Shown: positions 35,739 to 47,300 of the stretch, in pieces
Numbering within the stretch: position 1 is the first letter of the stretch
Layout of the letters: every line of letters begins with the position of its first letter
From: Chromera velia
Taxonomy: Eukaryota; Sar; Chromeraceae
Direction of reading: 5' to 3'
NCBI GenBank assembly: GCA_018398765.1
Contig: JAHBMJ010005760.1
Location: forward strand, 1 to 64,000
Length of the DNA stretch: 64,000 nucleotides
Notes under the pieces: generated by a model
The model's database searches: none
Told to the model about the DNA's origin: nothing
What the model saw: the letters and a program-made list of their open reading frames with translations, nothing else
Position numbers and translations under genes: made by a program

Positions 35739-37865
35739 TTGTATGAGAGAGTAGAATCAGACTGATAGACACAGAGTGACCGAAGGAATAGCAACGAATG
35801 TCTAGCTTGACAGACTTTCCTGCCTGAATCTGTAAATCGACTAGTAGACATGTTACAGTTAGTAGCACAGCTTGGTTCCAACCAGGAACAGGAGAAGCAA
35901 AAGGAATGGCTACGTTCGTCGATTGAGTTTCGGTCGAGTGAACTTTAACATAAAAGGTTGTGGAGCATACGCACTGTCGCTCTGTGCGTTTGCTCACGCT
36001 TCTCAGGAAGCCAAATAAATAGAGAACTCCGTTAAAAGTAGTTGTCACAAGTTTTAGAATGGAAACGTTTGTTGAAAGGTTGGAGGAGTTGTTTGCTCTA
36101 GGCAACAAGATTGACCGTTTACGAAAAGTTCTTCTCAGTAAAGTTTACGAGAACCTCGGCAGTGTTACAGACGACGTATGTCGGATTGCCTTGGCTCTTT
36201 CTGGTGGCACATCTAGGAATGAGGGTGGCGCTGTCAGACAGTCAGGATCGGACACACTCTTACCTGCAGAGAAAAAAAAATGCCGGAGGGGGCGTCGACT
36301 CTCATACGCTGCATGGGTTTGAAGAGAGGAGAAGAAAAAAGTGAGTGTTTCGGTTGGGAAGGATCTTACCACAGTCTTCAACACCAGCATTAAGCTGGAG
36401 TCGAGTGCGACGGTTGCAAATCATTTCACTGAACAGATAGTGAAGCTAGACAAGCCAGCTGAACCCTCCAAGCTCTTTACGCTTACGGGGGAGGCTTAAG
36501 CCGATGAGGAGCTCAGTGAGACGACTTGTACACGATGGAAGAAGTGGCAGTATGCATTCGCTAACATTGTAGGACGACCCGCCACTGTGACAGAAGAAGG
36601 GAGAGTATCGCTGATGGGTCCAGCAAAAAGAAAAGCGTACAAGAAAGAATGTTGTTTCCATAGTCATCTGACGGGAGATGCGATGCTTTTCCAGTGGAAG
36701 TGGGACCATCTGGGCAGACCACTACCCGATTTCAGAGAGAAAAAGAAGCAGTCGAGGCAAGAAGTAAGAAGAGTAGAAGTAACTGCCATCAGAGAAAGCG
36801 AGACTGGTGAGCTGAGACGATAGATAGAAAGGGACAAGAGGATTACTAGCATGGGAGTTCACAAATTCACACAGACCCAGTCGAGTTCTGGAGACTAATT
36901 TTCAAGCGACTACAAGAGTTGGAGAGAGATCCGTCTCTGGGCTAGTGGAGACGAATTAAGTTGAGACAGATGGAGCAGTGAAAATGAGGGAAGAGAAATG
37001 TGGTGAGGTGATGATATAAGAATCACAGTAAGATACGATTTGTTGTTGAGAGGCTCAGAGAGTTTGCAACCCCATCGCAACCATCGCAGTCCTGAGTTGT
37101 GAACCCGAGTTGATTGTCAATGAGTTGATCGAGCTACGAAATAGTACATCATGGCATGTCACTTTGCGATGTCACCGACGTGGGGTTGTGGTGTCTATCG
37201 GAAATGAGACACTGCGGTGTAGAGAGGATCTAGGAGAGGATATATATATGAAGAGAGGTGTGGTTAAGATGCTGGCGATATGAGAATGTTGACTGGCTGT
37301 ATGACTTTATCGCGGGGGCATGAAGCTTGGTATGCAGCATTGTTGGAAGCCGATGAGATTCATCATGAGAATGGAGGAGAATATAGGGGAATGAGGATTG
37401 CTACAGCTTAGGGTTGTGAAAATGTGTTTACTTTGCACGCGAAAGGAAAGAAACAGATTCGTGAAGACATGTGAAGTCTTAAACGCATCTGCTTATGTGT
37501 GGTTGCAGCCATTAATATGAAAATGTCTATATCTCTCTCCGTCTTTCAGTGCGAGGGAATTTTTTTATATCTTTATAGAGATTGCGTGATTGAAAGAACG
37601 CTGATCGATGTAAAGATTCGATCAATCTTTATTTTACATCTCGTTGACTGTTTGTTTGGATGCAAGTAAGAAGAAGTAGAAGTGATTTTAGGGTTGAAGC
37701 AGAATAGAATTGAATGAAAAGAAAAGAGATGTCCAAAGCTGTTAACCTTTAGAAAGAATTAAGTATGAGGTCCTTAGGTCGAATCACAACGATCGAATGA
37801 TCATTAACGCACATTAAACTTTTGATCGGATTGATCGAGGACGATTAATTTGAGGGGAAGGCATG
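35739..37865 (+). mobile_element. Body between two 196-bp direct repeats, possible LTR-type fossil
   Basis: The region between the direct repeats carries a broken ORF region (36059-36823) and AT-rich DNA. A purine-rich stretch (GAGGGGAAGG) lies immediately before copy B, as a polypurine tract would. The repeats begin with TG. I see no clear primer-binding site next to copy A, no pol domains and no matching target duplication, so membership in the LTR group is only one reading. The element is broken and probably old. Confidence 0.35.
36059..36823 (+). pseudogene. Broken ORF region of unknown function
   Basis: The frame opens METFVERLEELFALGNKID (amphipathic, leucine-rich). Farther on, coherent stretches such as DLTTVFNTSIKLESSATVAN and WKKWQYAFANIVGRPATVT occur, ending with a basic, Glu/Arg-rich tail near 36823. 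The stretches are more protein-like than the surrounding AT-rich DNA. I know no family for it. It may be the gag-like gene of the fossil between the 196-bp repeats, or an unrelated dead gene. Confidence 0.4.
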
Positions 37866-38060
37866 TGTGACGTGTGTGCTGGTCGTGGCATGAGCGTAAG
37901 CAAGCGCCCCACCTCGCCCCGCCTCTTTGCATCGACCATGATTGAGCCGGCCTCAGACTGTGTGTACATCTTTCTAAGGCCGTGATTGAAGTGAGCGTGC
38001 GCGTCTAGGTGCACGTCGTTGTATGGCTTTTAGCCATACAAATTAACAGTCGCGTTTCAG
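37866..38060 (+). repeat. 196-bp dispersed repeat, copy B
   Basis: It is the uninterrupted partner of 35297-35492. Its end, GCGTTTCAG, shows the state of the site before the 9-bp-duplicating element inserted into copy A. Confidence 0.85.
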
Positions 38061-38065
38061 AATCT

Positions 38066-38222
38066 ATTGCATCCCTGCAAGGACCTAGGAATTTAGACAG
38101 GAATTTAAAGGAATTTAGACAAGAATTTAATTAGAGGGATTTAGACAGGAATTTAGAGGAATTTAGCTAGGGATCTAAAGGAATTTAAAGATAGGAATTT
38201 AGAGGAATTTAACAATTTTTGG
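38066..38222. repeat. GGAATTTAGA tandem repeat, copy 2 of a family
   Basis: Around a dozen imperfect units of GGAATTTAGACA and GGAATTTAAA are followed by TTTCTCGTGA and GAGTTAGAA, the same downstream words as at 23290-23330. Confidence 0.75.
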
Positions 38223-38640
38223 AGGTCGATTTCTCGTGAACTATGATGAGTTAGAATTTAATGATGATAATGATGATGAGGTGACTTAACCCGCCAGCCA
38301 TCGTGTCCCAATGGCAAAGGGCAGTCTGTGAGCATTCATGTCATATTGCAAGCTAGGAGCACGCTAGCGAATGCTTACCTAAAGCAGCCGAACTTTAGGA
38401 CTACTAGCTAGCAGAACACTGCTCCCTAGGATTGATCAGTCCGGTCCTAGGCATACAGCAATGAGGGTACTGGCCTTTTGGGTGTCCCTCTGAAGAAGAA
38501 GCGAGAAGTATCGCCTTACCTGCTCCTCGGCCTGCCCCACCCCCCTACCCCCTCGGGCTTCCTGTCTCTCTCCATGTTCACACATTTTTTCTATCGACAT
38601 ACGCTCCAGTCGCCTATACTAGAGATCATTTAGTCTCCCC
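38223..38640. other. Non-coding block with (GAT)n edge, possible short retroposon
   Basis: A GATGATAATGATGATGAGG run at 38263-38281 abuts GTGACTTAACCCGCCAGCC. On the - strand this reads as a body ending in an (ATC)n tail, much like the edge of the insert at 45531. No ORF is present. It could be a SINE-like copy or the 3' end of the adjacent LINE. Confidence 0.3.
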
Positions 38641-39941
38641 TGCGGCCTCTCCGTTCGGACATAAGTTGTCAGACGGTGAATCGGATCGTCAATTAATTTC
38701 TCTTAACTTTTCTTTTCATAAGCTTTACAAATTGATTCAACCCTCCCCCCATGGTTTGCCCCCCCTCCAACAATGGCGCACAACAAAGGGCAGAAAACTA
38801 CCCCGGGGGAAGACAAGAACTGCTTGGGGAGAGGTTCTGCCGAGGCAGACCATAAGCCCCCCCTCCCCTCCACCAAGCTTCCGAGAACCAATTTTGCAAA
38901 GCGTTGGCTGCTACTATAATTCTCCTTCTGATATTCGGTCAGGCAAGCAGACGGAGGGAAAAACATACTCCCATACATTCCTTGTCTCCTCTGTCTTCTC
39001 CCTCTTCTTTCTATGATGGAGACCGGGTTCACCCAGTCCCCTATCTATTTGTTTACCTCTCTGTTTCTCGCTCCCCTTCTCAGCTTGCTATCTGATGTTC
39101 CGAAATCGACCTCATCTGGTTCACCTTCCAGGGGGGTAGGACTGATGGGTTGCACTGGCTTCTTTGCAAACCCCGACCACGCCCTTAACTCCCCCCTCCT
39201 GTGGCATGCCCACAATGCTTAAAGTAAAGCCAATCGAGTAAGGGAGAGACTTCTTAAATACCCCCCCACTCTGACACTGAGAATCTCTCTCATGGGCCTC
39301 AGCCCAACGGCTGCAAGGGTGGGAAACACACTAGAATCTCCATTACAAAAGAATTCCAGGGCAAACGGAGAGACCAACGCACAAAACGAAGCTAGAAAAC
39401 GAAGCTGGAGGGAGTCTAAGCATCGGATGTCATATTCTTGAATGGAGAGAGCTTCAAGGGAATAGGTGGCGGTGGGCTCCCACATCCCCTTGAAGAGGGA
39501 CATGCGACTGTGGGGGGAGAGCATACCTATTGACGCACACAGACCCATAGCCCCCCCAACTCCCCTTTTTGTGGCTTCAAGTCTGGCGGTCACAGACTTG
39601 ACAATGTGAGGGTTTGCATCAAAAAAAGCCTGACAGCCAAGATATCTGTAACTCTCTACCCACTCGACCGTCCGACCCTTGAAAAGAATTTTATCTACCC
39701 CCCCTCTACCTGCCAATCTCATCACCTTTGTCTTCTTCAGATTCATCGTCAGCCTCCACTTATCACAATAGGTAGCCAACCAATCAATCCTCTTCTGGAG
39801 GTCTTAGGGGGAGTGTCCGAAGATGACAAGGTCATTGGCATATCCAATGCTCTCCAGCAGTAGGTCTCCTAACCTCACTTCTGTTGGGGGTGTGTCTGGG
39901 GGAGAGGAGTTTAAGGCTCTGGGATGAGCTTCTAACTCCCC
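38640..39941 (-). mobile_element. 3' half of a split LINE (RT C-terminal part and 3' region)
   Basis: On the - strand the RT continues from the copia insertion site. It shows an active-site box YANDLVIF (usual form YADD) near 39850 and an in-frame stop (TAA) shortly after, at GHSP*DLQ. Then come DWLATYCDKWRLTMNLKKTK, VESYRYLGCQAFF and a C-terminal domain ending at 39219. About 580 bases of probable 3' untranslated sequence follow. The other half lies at 58073-63370 in the same orientation. The Asp to Asn change in the active site and the stop mean it is dead. Confidence 0.85.
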
Positions 39942-39947
39942 CCTCCA

Positions 39948-40692
39948 GTGAAAAGTAGAGTCTCACCTCTCTCGTGATTCCTCCAGTGGAATCCAATGCG
40001 CCCTCCCGTATTGATCCTCTAGCCTATCTAGAGGACTCTTCAAACTGCTATACTCCCGAATTCCTGGCCCTCTCCTATTAGAGGACCACAGCGAATACGT
40101 TGACCTAACGTACTCGTCTAGACCGATACAGATGGACAGAAACAAATACCTGATCAGTCTTTTCACCAGACAGAAAATCTATGAACCCCCATAGTCTATA
40201 GAAAGCTCCTGCTGGTGGCCTTGTGCAATACTCAGAGCATAAGAGAACTACAGAGACACATAGGGCACAGTACAGTTCCTACATATAAAACTCTGTCAAT
40301 CCCTAGGTCAAGTCTCTTGCTCAGACAGACGGTAACTGCCGTGCACGTCTGTCTGACTGTCTGAAAATTAATTCGACCGGAATTATTCTGAAGCTTCTGA
40401 TGGCATAACCGCACCATTGTCCTAATTAAATCCCATATGAAGGCCCGGAGCACACACCACCACGGTGAGTGCCTCGGGTGTATTTCTTACGCCAAAGTGC
40501 ATGCAGGCCATACCATGGAACTTACAACATGTACACCTCTGTCGCAGGCGCCCCGCCATCCCATGTGGACGGGCCGCCGCGTGCGTGTCGCTCCTTTCTC
40601 TGGATTGGGGCGAAGGGACAAATGGAAAGGCCGGGACCGGAATTCACCCTCCGCGAATCCGACTAGGAATGGGACCGTCGTTTTCTTTCATA
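39948..40692 (-). repeat. 3' LTR of the copia element
   Basis: This 745-base repeat matches 57310-58066, and most differences are transitions. It contains an inverted repeat around ACAGACGGTAACTGCCGTGCACGTCTGTCTG (40324-40354, a 31-base stretch with complementary ends), which could form a hairpin in the transcript. Confidence 0.93.
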
Positions 40693-43600
40693 CACCCCCT
40701 CCCGAGCCCCCGAGGAAAGACTATGGAGCACGCAGCACAACATACCCCCCTCTGATGAGGGGGAATCGGGAAGCATGATAAAAGACCTTTCTTTAATCAC
40801 CCGGCTCCCCAATTTTCTTTTTCCTCTTTTCCTGACGCTTGACTATTGCGTGCCAGTCAGCGCAACTGGCGACCTAATGGGAGCGTCCTCCTTTTGACTA
40901 AAGGACCACTATATGCAGGCAGGGTAATCCGCATATACAAATAGGCAATTGCTGCAGGAGGCTCCTGTGCAAGCACAGATACGAGTCCCTGCAGCAAGAA
41001 GCACCGCTCCCTATTCGAGCAAGTTACAAAAATACGGCATCCCCCGAACTGCCCAAACGCTGCCCCGCCACTACGGCCAGCAGCCCAGAACGTGCGCTCA
41101 TTAGTTGGACGCAGCCACACTGGGACATGCCCCAAACACATCCAGCTCGAAACACCCACATGTTTAGAAGATATGCAGGGAAGGGATTGCCATAGGTCCT
41201 CCCCTTTCCCCACACCTGAAACGGAGACTGCTTTTCCTCCCAACCAACACAGCATAAACACAAAAGAATTACTCATGTATCATTTACCTCTTCTCTCTTC
41301 ATTCCTTTTTCTCGTGCTCTCACGCATCGTCCTCTACAGATGTCATTTATTATCCTTTAACAAGGGAGAGCACACCGGGCTCACGCGTGTGCAGGGCAAA
41401 CAGGGATATAGAAACCAGCCGACCCGGCTAGTAAAAAGAGCAAAACGAAACCACACCAGGAAAAGCGAAAGGAATAGCACAGAAGAACACAGGCCCCGAG
41501 CCCATGCCTTTTTATGCTAACGAACGCATGGGACACACAGCCCATCTGCTTTCAGATGGAGCCCCGCCCCACACACAGAAACCGATGATATCTAGCATGC
41601 AGGAGCCCGCGCTACCTGCAATGCTTCCTTTGCCGGATGGACCCTGCTCTGAACGTACAAAAGAAATAAAAGACAGAAAGGCAAACAAAACACAAGCTTT
41701 CCTCATGCAAACCAAAAATGCAGTTCATTATAAACCAAGAGCCTTTGACAGCCTTGGCAGGCCCTGCCCCTTAACAAAGAGACCCAATCTTACAGAACAG
41801 GCCTGTCAAAAGCAAAATCCTTAGCACCTTCTCCCCCAATACTTCTTTTCCTTCTTTCACGCACTCGTACACACAGTATGTGTGGATGGCCCCCGCGACC
41901 ACTACAAAGGGAAAGGAAAATGTTTTGCTTGCCTTACCCACCCTACTCTAGTTCAGGTCAGCTGTGTGTTAGGGCGTCGGCATCGCAAGCCCCCCTAACG
42001 CCAACCGGCAGCTCAAGGAAAACATGACTGCAAAAGGTCTCTGCCTACATAGACAGGATGGGAAGGCCTTCCCTCCTAGCTCTTTTCCGTCGGTGAGAAC
42101 GAATTTAAAACGGAAAACCCGAGGACGCCCACACCCGGCTAGTGCCCACCGGCCATGCACGCCCCTATGATGCGACGGGCTTCCCCGGGCCGTGCGAAAA
42201 TCCGAACAAAGAAGAAAGAGAGAGAGAAAACAAACATATACAAACGAACTGCACTTCATGGGAGGTGCCTCCGAGGCACCCCCTATCCCTTCACGCATGC
42301 CTTGCGGAAACAATTAAAATCCCAGGAGAGCCACCACGCACTCCTCTGACCTTGAAGAAGTTCTGGGGAAAGGATTTCATAATTACAAACCAACAAAACC
42401 GAACACACCCAGACTTATACTCACCCCTAACCTAACTTTCCACAGTGGAGGACAGACATCAAGTAGGATGAGATGCCGGCAGAGGAAAGAAACGCTCACA
42501 ACACACTTGAACTCTCATACTCACCCAAATTCCCCCTGCACTTGGATTGGGTCTCTCTTTCACGGCACTTACACATCCGAACGGGATAGTTCATTCATGA
42601 ACGCAGGATGCCTTTGCGATCCTACTGAAGCGCTGTACATAGAGAGAGACGTGACAAAGAGACGAAAAGTTTCGGTGCGCGCACAGTGGTCTTTCCCCCT
42701 GCCTAAGCTGCCACCTGCCAGACGTGATGCTCCCCATGAGCACCCTCCCCCCTTTCTATCTACATTCTCCCATGGATTCACTCGGGGGTGATGCAAAGCC
42801 CTGACAGGGAGTGAGACGAAAGTACAGATCAAAGCATCAGTCAAGCAGCATGCAAACTCCATCACCGCAACGGATTGCAGACAGGCAGCCAGGTCATAAA
42901 CGGATACAAACTTATTCATACCCCTCATGCCAGCTGACAGCGTTCTTCCAGGCTGCCTAACTAGTCTGGCCAGGCCTATTCTGCTCAAAACGGAGGAAGG
43001 AAATCGCATAGAGATCGGACTGTTTGAGTGCTTCGGGCACTCACCTTTGCCACAAAAACAGCCCGTCTATTTCCTGTATATGGAACTCTTATGCAGACGG
43101 GCACCGGGCATGGAGTGCAAGACAATGGATGCGAGTAGATAGGGTAATGCCTCCTCATGAATGTCGGATCCACCCGCCCATACACCCCACGTAATTGACC
43201 TTAAACGGTCCACGCTTGTCCGTTCCACCCGAGCTGCCCCCAAAAAAATTGATACTCGGTTTACATGAAATTTGGGCCCGCTTCTTACATAGCCTCATGC
43301 ATTGCCCAAGCATTAGATGCTTTGCCCGTGACGCAGAGGCATGTACGCCATCTACGCCAGAGCAGTGAAAACAAACATATAAATACGAACATAAACAAGA
43401 TGAGACAGAATAAGACAACTACCGAACATGCATGGTTACGGAGGTTTACAGAAGGGTGCAGCGGGAGAGGACCCGCTCCTCTGACTTTCTTGCTTTCCTG
43501 TCTGACTCTTCTTGCTCTCCTGCCTGGCTGAGCCTACGCCCACCCAGCAGGAGACCCCTTATCTCCTGCCCCTCTTTCTTGTCACCTCCCCATCTAGTCG

Positions 43601-43855
43601 CCTATCTGGGAAAACAGATTAACAAAAGAGAGAAACGGATAAAAGGGACGAACAGTACCTCTGGCCTATCTAACTCCTTTCATGCCCGTACCCAAACCCC
43701 AATCGTCGCCACCCTGAGTGAAAAAACAAAGCTCTGTACACGCCTACTTGCAAAAGGACGATAGAAAGGAAAGAGCAGACAACAGAAACAGGATACAAAA
43801 GAGAGAAAGAAAAGGCCCCGCACCCTTCCCCTCTAGAAATTCCACGCCGCCAGAT
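40693..43855 (-). other. 3' untranslated region of the copia element
   Basis: About 3.2 kb between the RNase H end and the 3' LTR has only short, unconvincing ORFs on either strand. No envelope-like, helicase or other recognisable domain is visible. It may be non-coding packaging or regulatory sequence, or a decayed extra gene. Confidence 0.5.
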
Positions 43856-44461
43856 TCAGGCCATCTCCCCACCAGGGAGGGCGCACTTGGTCATCATGTT
43901 CGCCATGTTCCTCGCTCGTGCAATCCACTGGAGATCTGCCCCAAGGACACACATCTCCTGAATGCACCACTCCAAAATGCCCTGCATGGTCGTATCGGTC
44001 TGAGCCTTACCAGATTGGAACTGGTCATGGAGGGGGCCGGAGTCCGTGTAGACGATCACACGGACCTTTTTAAGGCCCCACATTGCCTTAACGAGGGCAA
44101 CGATGCCGAAGAGCTTCTTGAAAAGAAACTTAAAGGCGAGTACCTCCCCGGCAGTGGAAGACCCGACCTTCTGTCCCGCCCTTTTGGTGGCCCACGCGAT
44201 CCAGTTTTCCAGGAGGGACCACAGGTCTCCTTGCAGCTCAATCGAGTGCAGGATCCTGACAACCTAACCTAACCGTGTAGCGTAAGTCGCAAACTTGAAC
44301 GCTGCGTCGAAGTACGCATGCACGATGGGCACAAGCCCCACGCTCGTGAAAACCCGCTTGTCAGGGTGCCCCTTCAGCATCTCAATGATGCGCACAACCG
44401 TTTTGAAGATGCGTCTCAGCTGGAGGGCTTCAAAATCGACTGTGCTACCGTGTGGCCCCAC
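43856..44461 (-). other. RNase H region of the copia element (fossil part)
   Basis: The segments show VRIIEMLKGHPDKRVFTSVG and PIVHAYFDAAFKFATYAT, the usual entry of copia RNase H after RT. Later come VIVYTDSGPLHDQFQSGKAQ and LGADLQWIARARNMANMMTK, which match the second aspartate and the C-terminal part. Confidence 0.75.
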
Positions 44462-44615
44462 ACCGCACGGAGCGGATTCATCCTCACCCCTTACTGCAGA
44501 GTCCCGACTCCAGCACGGATCGGCTTCTCATACTGGTTGTTGACCTCCTCCTCGGTGGAAGGCTCAGCACTCTTGCCGTCCAAACCCTTCCAGGGTTTGC
44601 TCGGATGCTTCTCCT

Positions 44616-45521
44616 TCAAAATCTCTCATAGAGGAGCGGTGTCTGTGTTCTCGAGGTACAAGACCTGGGAGAGGTGAATCTCTCCTGTGGAGACTCTGGA
44701 GATGTCCACTCCAGAAATTTAAACTTCCTCTCTGATCCCTCCCCAATCACACACACAGACCCAAAACCCAACCTCTTGTTGAGGGTCTCCTGAAGGACCT
44801 TATGCTCCTTCGGAGGGGCTCCAGTGAGCAAATCGTCTATCCAGTTCATGACAATAGCTTGGGCTCTCCCTCCCTCAGGGGGAGCCTTGCCTGCGATGGC
44901 CATGTCTACGCGCTTGAACCCCAACTCCTTACACACACCCTCCAACTTATGGTCGAAAAGCTGGGCCACACAGGGCAGTCCGTAGAGGCCCATCTCCACC
45001 AAGTACATGCCCCCGGGCTCGTACTCGGCCGCCATCTTCAGCTCCTCGTACTTGTCGTCAGGGATGTCCTTGAAGGGGTTCTCCTCAGGAATTCGAGGCA
45101 GCACAGAGGGCAGTGTCGCGCCGACCCGTTCGGCATTATGGTCCTTGGAGGTCAAAAAGGCAGCGGTCACATCCGCCGCTCCCATCTCCATTCCTGTGAA
45201 CACAATAAAAAGGTAGATGGTGTTGATCCCCACGACGGAAGGCGTTCCGATGTAGGTGTTAACGAGTCGGCCATCCAGGAAACCCTTTGCGAAAAACCTT
45301 GCCTTGGGCTTCCGGCCCCCATTGTCCGTCTCTTTCCATGTGCATCGCCAGCCCATGCCGATGACCGCCCGAACCTCGTTCCTTTTAACTCTCCTACCGA
45401 ACGTCCGATTTCCCACAATGTTCACCAACCACTCCTTTAAGGCAGCGAGCTTGTGAGACCCCGAGTCGATCTCCTCCTTTGTGGCGGCAAGCTGGGTAGA
45501 GCCCTTTTTAAAACGGCTCAT
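44616..45521 (-). other. Reverse transcriptase region of the copia element (fossil part)
   Basis: The copia RT signatures are present in order: EWLVNIVGNRTFGRRVKRNE, WRCTWKETDNGGRKPKARFF, DVTAAFLTSKDHNAE (first catalytic Asp), GMYLVEMGLYGLPCVAQLF and VMNWIDDLLTGAPPKEHKVL (the DD box). The upstream part of the frame is duplicated at 48105-47890 because of the insert at 45531-47889. Confidence 0.92.
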
Positions 45522-45530
45522 CTCCTCCTT
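45315..45530 (-). repeat. 216-bp duplicated target, left copy
   Basis: It matches 47890-48105 without gaps at about 94 percent. The two copies flank the 2.36-kb insert exactly, which is the pattern of a very long target-site duplication. Confidence 0.88.
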
Positions 45531-46086
45531 ATGATGATGATGATGATGATTGAGGGTTAAATCCTAGATCTAGCGACGCCAGATCCTAAGCCACTAACAA
45601 GGCTTTGAGGACAACCCAGAACACACATTCATACAGGGGGGGGTGAGGAAGCCTGCATGCCAATCGGATCGATTCGCCTTAAGGCACACCACATCTACGG
45701 AAGCGCATGGAGACATAAGCGCTCGGTACACGCGCACACCACATTCATACATTAAATTCTGAATCAATCCGAAAAGAGAGTAAAGGCAAGGATGGATGAG
45801 AGGTGATAAGAGAAAAAACGGAGTTAATCACAGACTCTTTCAAAGATCTACACTGGCTTACGCCGCCCGAAGGTAAAGTGGTAACTCAATCGAAGCAATT
45901 AATACCACAATTCAGTCACTAACTTGACAAGGGAAGAGGGAACCACAAAGGTTCAAGTTTATGCTTGCAATATGATCAGTTAGTTTTTATGAGGAAGGAG
46001 TAAAGAGAGAAGAAAATTTGATAAAGACAAACACCTGGTCAATCAAGTACATACACCCAAACATACATACAAATACCAAAAGCGCA

Positions 46087-46845
46087 TCACCGAAAGCCCA
46101 ATCGACCCTGTGGCCATCTCACAAGGTACTCGCAGATCTCTTGATGTGCTTGAAAGACCGTGCTCTCCCATGACTTGGGAGTTCCATCTCCACCTTCGAC
46201 AATCAGATGAGTCATTCGTCCTCCTGGCCCAACGCTTGCACGAGTCGTGCAACCATGTTGATTTGCCAGATAGTCCAGCATGGCAACTACCGTCTTTTGT
46301 ACGAGGAGCGGGGAAAAAGAAGAGCTGTCTCTTGTTGGGTTGAAAGAAGAAATGTCTTCTCCTTCAAAGGCTGGCTTCATAGGCTGGTTGCACAAGAAAA
46401 CTACAGAATTCTCACGACCAGCTTGCTCCCCCTTTTCCTTTTTCTTCTTTTTCTTCTTATTCTTCTTTCTCTTCTCTGTTGCATGGCTCTTCCCCTCTAG
46501 CTCCCCCTCCTCCAGACCCTCATATTCTTTCTCTGATTCAACAATGTTTTCATCTGAGGGGGAAGCGGTGTTTGGAGGGGGACGAGCTCTGTAAGCGTCT
46601 GAGAGGGAAGGGGGCCTGGATTCTTTCAGAAGGAGACGAGAGCCGCAAGCGCTAGCGCAAGCGTCTGTAAGAGACGGCAAGGTGGAGTTGTTCGGGGGGG
46701 GACGAGTGCTGTAAGCGTCTGCCGAAGCTACAGAGGCTTGTACAGAGGTGGGAGAGGCTCTTGTTTGTGGGCATGGAGGCGGCAAGGCTTGTGCAGAAGT
46801 GGGAGAGACTCCGGGGGGACCTGCTTGTAGGCACAGAGGCGGCAA
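46087..46845 (-). CDS. ORF in the retroposon-like insert, Lys-rich
   Basis: This 252-residue frame starts within the minisatellite array. It runs through Ser/Pro-rich sequence, an acidic stretch (DENIVESEKEYEGLEEGELE), a run of Lys (KKNKKKKKKKEKGEQAG) and a compact C-terminal part (VVAMLDYLANQHGCTTRASV; STVFQAHQEICEYLVRWPQG). The C-terminal part looks folded and is unlike any retrotransposon domain I know. It may be a cargo gene. No splice sites are needed. Confidence 0.4.
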   Translation of the reverse strand: MPPLCLQAGPPGVSPTSAQALPPPCPQTRASPTSVQASVASADAYSTRPPPNNSTLPSLTDACASACGSRLLLKESRPPSLSDAYRARPPPNTASPSDENIVESEKEYEGLEEGELEGKSHATEKRKKNKKKKKKKEKGEQAGRENSVVFLCNQPMKPAFEGEDISSFNPTRDSSSFSPLLVQKTVVAMLDYLANQHGCTTRASVGPGGRMTHLIVEGGDGTPKSWESTVFQAHQEICEYLVRWPQGRLGFR

Positions 46846-47300
46846 GGCTTGTGCGGAGGTGGGAGAGGCTTCTGCTTGCAGCCACGGAGGTGGGAGAAGC
46901 TTCTGCTTGCAGGCACGGAGGCGGGATGGCTTGCGCGGAGGTAGGAGAGGCTTTTGCTTGCAGGCACGGAGGCAGGACGGCTTGTGCGGAGGTGGAAGAA
47001 GCTTCTGCTTGCAGGCACGGAGGCGGGATGGCTTGCGCGGAGGTAGGAGAGGCTTTTGCTTGCAGGCACGGAGGCAGGACGGCTTGTACGGAGGTGGGAG
47101 AAGCTTCTGCTTGTGGGTACGAAAGCGGGGTGGCTTGTGCAGAGGTGGGAGAGGCTTTTGCTTGTCGGCACGGAGGCGGGGTAGCTTATGCAGAGGTAGG
47201 GGAGGCTTTTGCTTGTGAGCACGGTGGCGGGGTGGCTTGTGCAGAGGTGGGGGAGGCCTTTGTTTGCAAACATGGAAGCGGGGAGGCTAGTGCAGAGGTG
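46735..47300 (-). repeat. 51-bp minisatellite, about 11 copies
   Basis: Units such as GCTTCTGCTTGCAGGCACGG.. with alternating GGGATGGCTTGCGCGGAGG and AGGACGGCTTGTGCGGAGG repeat every 51 bases, with two 102-base higher-order copies in the centre. The period is 17 codons (AxPPPCSQAKASPTSAQ-like on the - strand), and at least three - strand frames stay open across it. Confidence 0.9.

Noticed and set aside
40693-43855. An envelope-like gene after RNase H in the copia element
   Set aside because: The available ORFs are short, lie in many frames and show no signal peptide plus membrane-anchor pattern.
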